A stretch of 12,585 nt of DNA from Acanthaster planci (lineage: Eukaryota; Echinodermata; Asteroidea; Valvatida; Acanthasteridae). Shown piece after piece: positions 1 to 7,160 of this stretch. The translations under genes were made by a program, and so were the position numbers. Each line of letters begins with the position of its first letter. Position 1 is the first letter of the stretch. The stretch spans positions 103,703-116,287 of the forward strand of contig NW_019091741.1 of NCBI RefSeq assembly GCF_001949145.1, in the 5' to 3' direction. A model generated the notes under the pieces. That model was given only the letters and a program-made list of their open reading frames with translations, was not told the DNA's origin and made no database searches.

Positions 1-544
1 CCTAATTTCAGCCAGCAGTCTACATGTATATTTTGTTGTGTTGGTCTAAGATTATCCATCCAAAAGTAGCGTGGAAGTAACACCAACTTACATGGGCCAA
101 TTCTTTCCACAAACTAGACTTGGCGAAATCTGTACACATATACATGTATGTGCATTTTCAGTTCCAATTTTATTCAGAACAACCACCTCTCAACTTGTCA
201 CTTTCTAAAATTATTCCACGGTGCACTTATTAATACTTATAGGCACAGTATTAATAAATTTTTAGCCAAAAATGACAACTTTTAAAACCAAGATACCACT
301 GCCACAGTTCTAAAGACTGTAGGACTCTACACATGCTGACACATGTTAGGCATTTGCTCAAGATTTGTGGAAAAGTTTGCATCGTCACTTTTTTGGGAAA
401 CTGTGCAACATTGTCTTGGAGCTATGCCTGGCCGTGACCCAAGGGTCCCATAGGGCTCCACACAAGCCTCTGTGTGTTCACAAACTCCAGGGGAATATAC
501 CTGAAGCAAGGGGATGCATATTCAGTAGGTGTCACACAGGTGGC

Positions 545-880
545 TTGGAAGATTTTGAAGCCTTGAAAGCTGAACGGCAAATTTTTTTGCTGATAATGAA
601 GAATATGCAATGTGTCACGGTCTTGGGTTAGACCTGAGTTGTTTATGCTTATAACCCCAAGCACTCGTAAATTCAAGCCATGAGTAAAATCATCCATACC
701 GCTCTAGGATTCCATTCACACTGCCTCAACATAATGACAGGAATTGCTGGAGAATTTTGAAGAATTGAGGCAGTGGTCACCCATCCACCAAACATATTGA
801 AGAAGTACATGTCCTGGAGCATTTTGAAGGATTGAGGACGTCTCTGAGTTTCCCATGGAGGCATTTTGAGGATTTCAAAG
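545..880 (+). repeat. Four degenerate copies of a ~22-bp motif
   Basis: Related motifs of the form ggaRNATTTTGAAGnATTGAGG occur near 547, 749, 815 and 857. The second and third copies (747-770 and 813-836) are nearly identical and lie 66 bp apart; the outer two are more diverged. Spacing is irregular (about 200, 66 and 42 bp), so this is not a simple minisatellite. It may be the remains of a decayed dispersed repeat. Confidence 0.4.
719..775. repeat. Inverted repeat with 11-bp perfect arms
   Basis: The arm cactgcctcaa at 719-729 is matched by its exact reverse complement at 765-775, enclosing 35 bases. RNA from either strand could fold into a stem-loop. The arms do not extend further, and the right arm overlaps one of the degenerate repeat copies, so the symmetry may be incidental. 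Confidence 0.45.
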
Positions 881-1048
881 GACGGACGATGCATCCTGGC
901 CAAAAGGGCTTAGGGGGTTAAGGTTGAAAAACACCTCTTGTTACGACACCAGATATCCCTCCGTGACTTGGCATGAAGCTGTTAAGACATAATATATCGT
1001 TGGTAGATGACCTAATTTCTTTTCCTTTGGTCTATTTCCTCTGCTCAG

Positions 1049-1168
1049 CTGATCCGTGTGTATCCGCCCCGTGTCTCAATGGGGCAACATGTCAACTGGG
1101 GACAGGAGATGAACCCTACGTCTGCATGTGCCCTGTGGAGTTTTTCGGCCTCAACTGTCAGAACCGAG
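1049..1168 (+). CDS. Exon 1: EGF-like domain with O-glucose and O-fucose consensus sites
   Basis: This 120-bp exon (phase 1 to phase 1) follows acceptor CTGCTCAG and ends at CCGAG|GTCGGT. It encodes one complete EGF-like domain with six cysteines in the order DPC, APC, ATC, VCMC and NC. Between C1 and C2 it reads CVSAPC, which fits the known O-glucosylation consensus C-x-S-x-P/A-C. Between C2 and C3 it reads CLNGATC, which fits the O-fucose consensus C-x4-S/T-C. These are the sites used on Notch-type EGF repeats; their use here is inferred. There is no clear D-x-D/N-E calcium-binding start. The exon joins exon 2 to give a Gly at the junction. Confidence 0.88.
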
Positions 1169-1391
1169 GTCGGTTTTCCCAATTTGCAATCAGCTAGTCC
1201 TAGCCAATAGGCCATGAGCGCAAGTGCTTCTGTGTTGTGTTAGTTCCTAAAAATGAAGAGCTATTCACTCTCAATTCGAGATGGATGTGTGACACATGAA
1301 TCAACCAGTTAATTATTTGAAAATTCAAGTCCAACATTGACGACTGTATTGTTTGACTGTCAGATATTTGTTTATTTTTTTTTTTTTTTAG

Positions 1392-1508
1392 GTGCTTGTT
1401 CTGGGGTAACCTGTGCAAATGGAGGTACCTGCGTGCCCCGCGAAGACCAGCTGGCCTACACTTGTCAGTGTGCGCCCTCATACGACGGAGATTTCTGCCA
1501 GTATGCAA
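1392..1508 (+). CDS. Exon 2: EGF-like domain
   Basis: This 117-bp exon sits after a long T run and TAG (1370-1391) and ends at the strong donor GCAA|GTGAGT. It encodes one EGF-like domain: six cysteines, the typical ANGGTC between C2 and C3 (an O-fucose consensus) and a C-Q-C pair before the aromatic and Gly residues that precede C6. It is short and compact, about 39 residues, with no calcium-binding signature. Intron 1 before it is only 223 bp. Read-through past the donor meets a stop at 1517-1519, so the splice is needed. Confidence 0.88.
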
Positions 1509-2136
1509 GTGAGTGCTAGACAAAATGACTCTCCATTCAGAATTGTCATTGAGACACTTACATGGCCTTATTTTTTTCTGCACCATAGCTCAGGCATGCA
1601 GCTTTCCCTAGGGTCGGCCTGTATCTTTTTTTTAACTCTATGTGCATTCCATTACCAAATTAGTTGGAGAACTGTACATAGTCTGGTGTCATTCGGCTTC
1701 TTTCCCGTCTACATTTTTACAAGTCTCATTAACCCTCCTATGCTGAAGTCACTCTTTGGGTCATTTGGTAAACACCTCAAAGAAGCACAGCTGTGTCGTG
1801 TTGTGCGCTGCACCAACTGTCCCTCACAGGAATATCAGATTGCACTTTTGTGCTGCCTAAGAACTGTGCTTCACTGTTTCATGTGCATAATTGTGCAGTA
1901 AACCAAATGCAGAGAAGAGGACTGCACAAAAGACCCTGGGTCATTTTGTGCTGACAACCCACTGTGTACACACTGAACCTGTGCATGTTTGAGTTCCATA
2001 TAGAAACTACATGCTCACCAGTGATTGTGGGCATTTGTGCACATTTGTGCTGTAAAACCAAAGGAGGGTTAATGAGGGGCCCCTGAAGGTGTAGGGTTCC
2101 TTGTTACATGTCTATTTTTCTGCTTGTCTCGCACAG
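1509..2136 (+). other. Intron 2, carrying a MITE
   Basis: A 628-bp intron between the exon 2 donor GTGAGT and the acceptor tctcgcacag at 2127-2136. More than half of it is the Looper-like element at 1733-2068, annotated separately. The remainder is T-rich and I see no coding signal in it. Confidence 0.8.
1733..2068 (+). mobile_element. Looper/piggyBac-like non-autonomous element (MITE)
   Basis: The 336-bp element starts CCCTCCT and ends AGGAGGG, a 7-bp terminal inverted repeat. It is flanked on both sides by TTAA (1729-1732 and 2069-2072), the target duplication typical of piggyBac-superfamily transposons. Including the flanks, 15 bp (1725-1739 and 2062-2076) form a perfect inverted repeat. 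The left end, TTAACCCTCCT followed some 20 bp later by TTTGGGTCA, closely resembles what I know of Looper-type elements in fish genomes. The interior has no transposase frame; it is rich in TGTGC/GCACA motifs and repeats gggtcattt (about 1758 and 1939). Orientation is nominal. Identification rests on the ends and target site. Confidence 0.75.
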
Positions 2137-2251
2137 ACAATTGCGAACTCAACAATTGCTGCAGTGAGGGGTCCACCTGCAGGTATATTGGACAGGGTTT
2201 CACAGAGTGCACGTGCCCCCGACGGCCTTGTTACAACTTTCTGTGAAATTG
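2137..2251 (+). CDS. Exon 3: EGF-like domain, frame broken by one extra C; extra cysteine
   Basis: This 115-bp exon begins after CTCGCACAG and ends ATTG|GTAAGC. Neighbouring exons are multiples of three, so one base is in excess. The frame from the acceptor gives NCELNNCCSEGSTCRY and on to TECTCP. The EGF pattern then continues (DGLVTTFCEI) only in the next frame, with the switch at the C5 run 2216-2220. Taken literally, the entry frame hits TGA at 2244-2246. With a C4 run the exon would be 114 bp and match phase. The domain also has seven cysteines: an extra one directly follows C2. A homopolymer sequencing error or a real frameshift allele are both possible; the exon otherwise looks under coding constraint. 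Confidence 0.75.
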
Positions 2252-2494
2252 GTAAGCCCTTAAACTTAAAAGAGGCACAGACTATCCAAATTGTGCACCC
2301 TGACGGACCTATAATTTGATCTATTTATACTGATTATTTTATATCATTTGGTTCCGCTGAGCTGGGAGTTTACAAAAGCACTGCGCTAAAATACATCATA
2401 TTATTAATGGATACATGTATTATTGGCAATCAATTACAGCATGATAGAGTCAGTTTTATGTTTCTACTGATATCTTCCTGAACTATACTGGTAG

Positions 2495-2615
2495 ATATAT
2501 CCTGCAACGTGAATTCCTGCCGAAATGGGGGGGACGTGCGTGCCTACCGGGGGCGGCAACCGCAGATGTGATTGTCTGGCGGTCTACTCGGGTACCGACT
2601 GCGAAATTTACACAG
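2495..2615 (+). CDS. Exon 4: EGF-like domain, frame broken by one extra G
   Basis: This exon follows ACTGGTAG and ends ACAG|GTAAAG. It is 121 bp, again one more than a multiple of three. From the acceptor it reads DISCNVNSCRNGG; after the G7 run at 2527-2533 the EGF pattern (TCVPTGGGNRRCDCLAVYSG and the final DC) continues only in the next frame. A G6 run would give the usual C2-RNGGT-C3. Read literally, the entry frame ends at TGA 2569-2571. With the frame followed by eye it has six cysteines, an O-fucose consensus (CRNGGTC) and a normal C5-C6 loop. As in exon 3, the extra base lies in a homopolymer, which favours sequencing or assembly error over decay. Confidence 0.77.
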
Positions 2616-2929
2616 GTAAAGCACTGTACTTACGGACAGTTTGACCTTTTAGGTTAGTGTATTCAGCAAGTTAGCAGACAACAACCTTGATCGACCTGTG
2701 CTAGTCAAATGGAAGACACATGTATGGACTTCAGGACTTTATATGCGATGTTCATGCGTGTTCACGTTTGTGATGAAGCTTACATGAATTTGTTATTACT
2801 GGTGGACTCCGCTGTAGTATCCAGAACCCCGTAAAATTTTGGGGGGTTTTGAAGTTTTGTGATAAGAACAAACCAGCTAGCAGTATGCACCCAAGCGTAT
2901 CTATAATTTCTGCCTCTCTACCATTCCAG
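2616..2929 (+). other. Intron 4, nothing notable
   Basis: A 314-bp intron from GTAAAG to the acceptor accattccag (2920-2929). I see no repeat, open frame or structure of note apart from a short G6/T4 stretch near 2841. Confidence 0.75.
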
Positions 2930-3058
2930 ATCCATGCACCCCGGAACGAAATCCCTGCTTGAACGGCGAGTGCAGAATTGTCCTAGACGCAACTAGGAGC
3001 AGCAGGTGCATTTGTGAGGCAGATTACCAGGGGGAGAATTGTTCCGTTTACAACGGAA
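2930..3058 (+). CDS. Exon 5: EGF-like domain
   Basis: This 129-bp exon is phase 1 at both ends, with acceptor ATTCCAG and a near-ideal donor GGAA|GTAAGT. It encodes an EGF-like domain of 43 residues starting DPCTPERNPCLNGEC and ending with CICEADYQGENC. The C2-C3 loop (LNGE) is one residue shorter than in its neighbours, and the C3-C4 loop (RIVLDATRSSR) is longer. N-linked sequons are possible at NCS near the end and at NGT formed across the junction with exon 6. It is intact, so the frame problems of exons 3 and 4 do not continue here. Confidence 0.88.
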
Positions 3059-3540
3059 GTAAGTTTTCCCTGTCCATGCTTCCAAAACTTTGCCCCCCCC
3101 ATAGCTATCAGGAGTCTAGCTTGAAGACCTCCTTTATAAGGAAGCCATTTTGGATTATGTTCCCTGAAGTCATCTTATTCAGTGTAATCTGTCAAATGGG
3201 GGCAGTACCAGCCTATATGTATATTGGGTTCCATGCCTCGATCACTTAAAATATTTAGATATAACCAATCACAAATTTTAAATTGTTCATCATAGTTAAT
3301 GAAATTAATCAATAATAAACCTTTATTGGCTTCCTTTAATTTTTAGTTTTAATGCCCAAAATTACAAAATTGAGCACACTTTCAATTCAGTATGGTGTGA
3401 AACCATAGTAGCCTTGAAGAATGCGGAGGAACTTGCATTTTACGGCCCCACCCCCCCAAAAGCCTCCAGTCCTTGCACTCAATACTTGTGCCTAAGAGAA
3501 TCAGCCTAAATATACCATGTCTTTGCACTGTTAATAGCAG
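3059..3540 (+). other. Intron 5, AT-rich
   Basis: A 482-bp intron ending at acceptor gttaatagcag. The middle (3245-3360) is strongly AT-rich and contains AATAAA at 3314-3319. A C7 run lies at about 3453-3459 and a C8 run near 3094. No coding signal is seen beyond the in-frame read-through of exon 5, which stops at 3247-3249. Confidence 0.75.
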
Positions 3541-3657
3541 CTGGCTGTGACACAATCCAGTGTTTGAATGGCGGCGAATGCATCAATAGCGTGCAAGCTG
3601 GACCTGTATGCGTCTGTGGAGATGACTTCTCCGGACTGCGCTGCGAGACGCCGATAA
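3541..3657 (+). CDS. Exon 6: EGF-like domain
   Basis: This 117-bp exon lies between acceptor TTAATAGCAG and donor ATAA|GTACGT, phase 1 at both ends. It encodes the last visible EGF-like domain: GCDTIQCLNGGEC, then VCVC and GDDFSGLRC. All six cysteines are present. The residue before C3 is Glu, so the O-fucose consensus is absent. The C5-C6 loop has the F-S-G core seen in many EGF repeats. A second AG three bases upstream (TTAATAG) could give a one-residue NAGNAG-type variant. Confidence 0.88.
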
Positions 3658-4053
3658 GTACGTAAATGCATTCCTTCTTTTTTCTTTTTTCCTGAGTAAT
3701 CAGATTCCTTGCTATCTAAATCTGCTTCAAGCTACCAAGTGGGAAAAACTCTCCTCCCTCAAAAAAGTGTGTCAGCCAGTCCTTTGCAACCAAGCCAGTG
3801 GAGAGATTATCAGATGGAAAACTTGCAGGCATTTCACACACGGCATACTAACTGGTGAACATGCTTTGGCTTCTCTGTGTAGCTAGAATCAGGTCAAGTC
3901 TAACAGGCACATGGTTGCCTTACATCCGGTCTCATCTTCACGGCAAACACAGTTGATTCAGGTTTCCAAAGGTGCAGGGCCTCAGAATTGGGTGCAGACA
4001 TCCCTCGGGCTTTACACAGAATCACTTGACACTCGAGCTTGATTCCTCCACAG
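3658..4053 (+). other. Intron 6, nothing notable
   Basis: A 396-bp intron from GTACGT to the acceptor gattcctccacag. No repeat or exon-like segment was recognised. Confidence 0.75.
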
Positions 4054-4320
4054 ATCTCGCGCCAACCTTCACCGGCTGTCCCAGCGGGGTCAACCCATCC
4101 TTCCCACTGAACCAAGGCTCCAATATGGCCTTCATTGACCTGAGGATCACCGCCGTGGACCAGCACAACCGACCCCTTTCGTTGACGGTGACTGACGGTC
4201 TTCAGTTCCCGAGCACAATCACTTTCACCGAGGAATACCGGCCGGGCAAGGCCATCACGGTACTGGCTGTGGACGGTGAAGGCAGGAACAGCACGTGTTC
4301 GTTCTTGCTGCGAATCTTCG
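4054..4320 (+). CDS. Exon 7: HYR domain 1 (diverged)
   Basis: The 267-bp exon encodes one complete domain of 89 residues, phase 1 at both ends (acceptor TCCTCCACAG, donor TTCG|GTAAGC). It opens LAPTFTGCPSG, the P-x-x-x-x-CP start typical of HYR (hyalin repeat) modules. It continues as alternating beta-strand-like segments and ends ITVLAVDGEGRNSTCSFLLRIF, matching the HYR ending V-x-A-x-D-x-x-G-N-x-x-x-C-x-F. The two cysteines are the expected pair. It is more diverged than exon 8 in its central part. An N-glycosylation sequon (NST) precedes the second cysteine. HYR domains have an immunoglobulin-like fold and are thought to serve adhesion. Confidence 0.85.
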
Positions 4321-5364
4321 GTAAGCTATTTTTGCCCAAGAGATTGCCCATAAAGCAGTGCCTTAACAAGATGCAATTCTTGTGAAACCGTTTGAGAACA
4401 CCATGCAAGATAGCACTGGGAATTCTGGAACGTTTGTACATGTAGAATCGTAAAGGAATTTACAAATTTGCTACCGCGACAGACTTTTCAGAACAATTTC
4501 TTGACTCCTTCTTCCAGAGTCTGTGAACTAAAATAGAGTGAAATTCGTTTTATTTTTATTCTAGTTACTGTTGCTAGGGGACACATGGCCCCGTAATTAA
4601 TGAGGGTTTGCAGCTTCCAATCAAACCGTCGGGAGTTCAAATTCTAGCAGGTGGTTACGTGATGTGATCTTAAGCACGTCGTTTCACCCTTGCTTGCCTC
4701 TCTGACCTACCATAGGAGTAAATGGGAATTGCCGTACCCGTGAGGGCAGAGTTGGTAAATGTGTTTAGCCATTTGTACTTGAAATGGCAGCATCGGGTCA
4801 GTTTACTCTTCAGGGAGGCAAAATGGTCCGAGGAATGTTCAGATTTTTAAGCCCACTCATTTGCAAAAGACCACCTGCAATTTTAATAGGTATTTCCGTA
4901 ACTGGGCTTTCATTAAATTGTCTCATTGAAGGATTACATGATTTTACAGTGGTGCATAACATCAGTGTAGTGCTATATACCCATTTGAATGAAATTTTTT
5001 GCAAAGGCAGGTCTTGTATGACATTTTGTCTGCAAGGCAGCATGGGCAAAAAAAAGCCAGTTTAAGCAATCAGAAATAGAGGGCACACTAAATATGAGAC
5101 AGTTAACATTACAAAGCATGGCAATGTAGTCAAATAGCTGTGTATTATTAACCAAGATGCTGAGGTTACACATTGAAAATAAACACACGGAAGTTGCCAT
5201 GATCATTGGTTTAAGTTTGGTTTTTCTTCAGGTTAATGCATTTTGTATGTGTGGTCCTAAACTTTTGCAAATGACTGTATTGTACATGTACACACGCATG
5301 TATCCTTACCAGGAACACGAACCTCACAAACCTAAAACGTCAGATTACAAACTTCTTATAACAG
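4321..5364 (+). other. Intron 7, the longest visible intron
   Basis: A 1,044-bp intron with donor GTAAGC and acceptor cttataacag, the latter with a weak pyrimidine tract. It contains a diverged SINE (about 4575-4800) and two TACATGTA octamers (4437-4444, 5283-5290). The remaining sequence is AT-rich, with no further coding signal. Confidence 0.75.
4575..4800 (+). mobile_element. Diverged tRNA-derived SINE
   Basis: The left half reads like a decayed tRNA-related region: gcagcttccaatcaaaccgt, then a B-box-like gagttcaaattc at 4633-4644. The right half has the conserved-looking stretch from cttgcctctctgacc to aggagtaaatggg (4714-4726). Similar segments (an acceptor-less tRNA head, then 'caagtcgctttaccc...gcctc...aggagtaaatggg') are, from my memory, common in SINEs of marine invertebrates. 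I cannot define exact ends or target duplications, and the A box is poorly preserved, so this is an old copy. Confidence 0.6.
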
Positions 5365-5607
5365 ATAACGAGAGTCCCTCAGTTGAATGTCCAGGCGAAG
5401 TCTCGGCTATCACAACCGAAGATTCCGTCACCGTCGTCTTCCCTACAGCCACAGCGACGGACAACCTTGGAATAACCGAGCCTCTGCAGTATACCCCGGC
5501 CAACGGCTCCCAGTTTGCCGTCGGTGCCAACACGGTCTTGGCCAAAGCGCTCGACACCTTTGACAACCAGGGGGAGTGCAGCTTCAAGGTCGTCGTACAT
5601 AAGAAGG
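5365..5607 (+). CDS. Exon 8: HYR domain 2 (canonical)
   Basis: This 243-bp exon encodes an 81-residue HYR domain, phase 1 at both ends; the donor AAGG|GTGAGT is strong. With the last base of exon 7 it starts DNESPSVECPG, the classic HYR opening. The middle has VVFPTATATDN, matching the usual V-x-F-x-x-P/T-A-x-D-N core. It closes with the expected G-x-N/T-V-L-A-x-A-x-D-x-x-x-N-x-G-x-C-x-F pattern. Sequons NES and NGS are present. G+C content is higher than in the flanking introns. The two HYR domains run back to back, between the EGF array and the sushi-like domain. Confidence 0.9.
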
Positions 5608-6369
5608 GTGAGTGTGCTCGTGCCTGGCTTTTACGAACTGAATGTTGGGACAGCAGGAACAAAGGTGTCATGAGGCAGTTTTACCCTTGAAGGTGCCGAG
5701 TTTTGTGGACCATCTCACAGCTCATAGGAGGGTAGGGGAACTCAGCCGTTTGATACTGGACATGCGTGTGATAAAAGACACTCGTTATAAGTACATCTGT
5801 GAAGTTCAAATTCAATCTATCATAGGGTTTTGTTGTATGGGCCACTTGAAGTCCACAGCTTTACACACACTGTCGGCCCAGTGTTCATTGAGCACATCAG
5901 CTGGAAAAGTTGACAGTTTGGCCTAAGTTTTCGAAGCAATGGTGTGTTTGCTTTTCACAAAACTGGTGTCAAAATGATCGCAAGACATCACTGAAACAAC
6001 TCCTAAATGCAAAACACAGGTAAAACAATGCACTGCAACATCTTTAAGGTAATGTCCCGGGGTTGGGGGGTGTCACTCCCAGTAGTTCCAAAGTCATCTG
6101 GCCGTCATTTTGTACGTCTGGAGTAAAAGATTTCAATTGACCTCAGGTGTTGTTTTGAGGGAAACAGGAAACTATTAACAATGCTCGTATTGTCCTGCTA
6201 AAGCCTCCCTAAATCAGCTGACAGGATTTTGAGCAAGTGAGGGACAGTGTTAACGGTTTATTAAAGAGATGTAAACATCAGTTTGTCTCCTGCCGACTTG
6301 AAGGGTGGAGGGTCATTTTGAACAAAAATAGACATGTAATTGTTTGTCGAAATGAAATTTTCTGTGTAG
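5608..6369 (+). other. Intron 8, nothing notable
   Basis: A 762-bp intron from GTGAGT to the acceptor ttctgtgtag. It holds small symmetrical features only, such as acactg/cagtgt around 5868-5885 and a G6 run near 6066. No exon-like Cys pattern is seen. Confidence 0.75.
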
Positions 6370-6558
6370 ATTCTGACTGCACGGCATCCACCAGCCCAGA
6401 CAACGGAGCGTCGGAATGTGTTGTTGACGGAGAGCGTCGGACCTGTGCCGTCAGCTGCAACGAAGGCTTCGGCAATGCCGTGGGCATCGAGCAATACACG
6501 TGCAGATATGAGAACCCTGCGTACTGGGAGCCCAGGCCGAACACAGACATATGTGTCC
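6370..6558 (+). CDS. Exon 9: sushi/CCP-like domain with six cysteines
   Basis: The 189-bp exon encodes 63 residues, phase 1 at both ends (acceptor CTGTGTAG, donor GTCC|GTGAGT). It starts DSDCTASTSPDNGASEC and contains CAVSCNEGFGN, then YTC, YWEP and a final DIC. The P-x-N-G near the start, C-N-E-G-F/Y, and W-x-P-to-Cys spacing match complement control protein (sushi) domains. There are six cysteines instead of the usual four; the two extra lie in the first half and could make a third disulfide. A sushi domain following HYR repeats is seen in polydom/SVEP1-like proteins. I am sure of the exon and moderately sure of the family. Confidence 0.8.
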
Positions 6559-6704
6559 GTGAGTACATCTCGTCAAAGTTTGAGTGTGCTCTTGTCTTTT
6601 AAAGTGCCTGTCCAACTATCTTGGTTGATTTTGATATAAACAGTGGCATGCAGCTTGCTAGGAATGTGCGGTTATGTGTGGCCTTTGATTTGTCTTGTTT
6701 ACAG

Positions 6705-7160
6705 CATTCAAACCTGGAAATGGTATCAGCAAAGTGGTGTCCATTCGCTTCAGCATTGAGTCCACTTTGTGCGATGCGGTGGACTTTATGAGCTCTGTTG
6801 TAGACAGCCTGACCAGCTCACTGCAAGCACAAGGTGTCTGCGATCCAAATGACTCTTCCATGTCATGTGGCATCGTGGCAGCCTGCGGCAACGGCGGCAG
6901 CAGCAGCCGCCGTAGGAGGGCCAATACCGACTTGGACGCCGAGGTGGAGCTCACAAGCCTGGCCTCGGAGGGGGACACCAACACAGACGTCCTGGCCAGG
7001 CTTGACCAGACCGTGGACATCGTGCAGGCGGCGGCCGTGACTGGCTCCCTGACCGTCGAAGTGGACGGCACAACTTTCACCAACGAGCCCACTGCATATG
7101 GGGAGTCTGATGCCCGCTGGAATTGCAAACCCGGCCAGATTATTAAATCGAGTGGATGCT
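6705..7160 (+). CDS. Exon 10: membrane-proximal module with RRRR furin-type site
   Basis: The largest internal exon: 456 bp, 152 residues, phase 1 at both ends (acceptor CTTGTTTACAG, donor TGCT|GTAAGT). It opens PFKPGNGISKVVSIRFSIES, a strand that leads into a likely helix (CDAVDFMSSVVDSLTSSL). A loop with three more cysteines and a Gly/Ser stretch ends in RRRR followed by ANTDLDAE at 6908-6922. This fits the furin consensus R-x-K/R-R. After the site come another strand-like segment, a helix (DVLARLDQTVDIVQAA) and SLTVEVDGTTF. The alternation of strands and helices, with a cleavable loop, recalls SEA-like membrane-proximal modules, but I see no SEA GSVVV-type motif. The last part (WNCKPGQII to SSGC) begins the next cysteine-rich module. 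Cleavage and fold are inferred. Confidence 0.82.
6908..6919 (+). other. RRRR proprotein-convertase cleavage motif
   Basis: Codons cgc cgt agg agg encode four consecutive arginines. A Gly/Ser-rich flexible stretch lies before them and Ala-Asn after. The site is extracellular, about 130 residues before the membrane helix, and sits in a predicted loop. Cleavage would give a two-chain receptor or release the ectodomain, depending on whether disulfides hold the halves together. Confidence 0.6.

Larger units (their letters stand above)
1..1048 (+). other. 3' end of an upstream intron, non-coding
   Basis: No stretch shows an EGF-type or other recognisable domain, and the open frames here are short and lack coherent composition. 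It ends in a convincing acceptor: a pyrimidine-rich tract and CTGCTCAG at 1041-1048, with a possible branch point near the ctaat at about 1011. It holds two TACATGTA octamers (21-28, 141-148), a family of degenerate 'ggag-attttgaag-attgagg' repeats (545-880) and an 11-bp inverted repeat (719-729/765-775). The intron's donor lies outside the window. Confidence 0.7.

Noticed and set aside
673-903. Open frame on the minus strand in the upstream intron
   Set aside because: Short, with no domain and biased by the degenerate repeats; it overlaps an intron and has no promoter or splice support.
1413-1901. Open frame of 162 residues spanning exon 2 and the MITE
   Set aside because: It uses a frame different from the EGF frame and runs through an intron and a transposable element.
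2159-2251. Use of an internal donor (CTGCAG|GTATAT, about 2181) in exon 3 to avoid the frameshift
   Set aside because: It would remove half of the EGF domain and leave a phase that does not fit exon 4.
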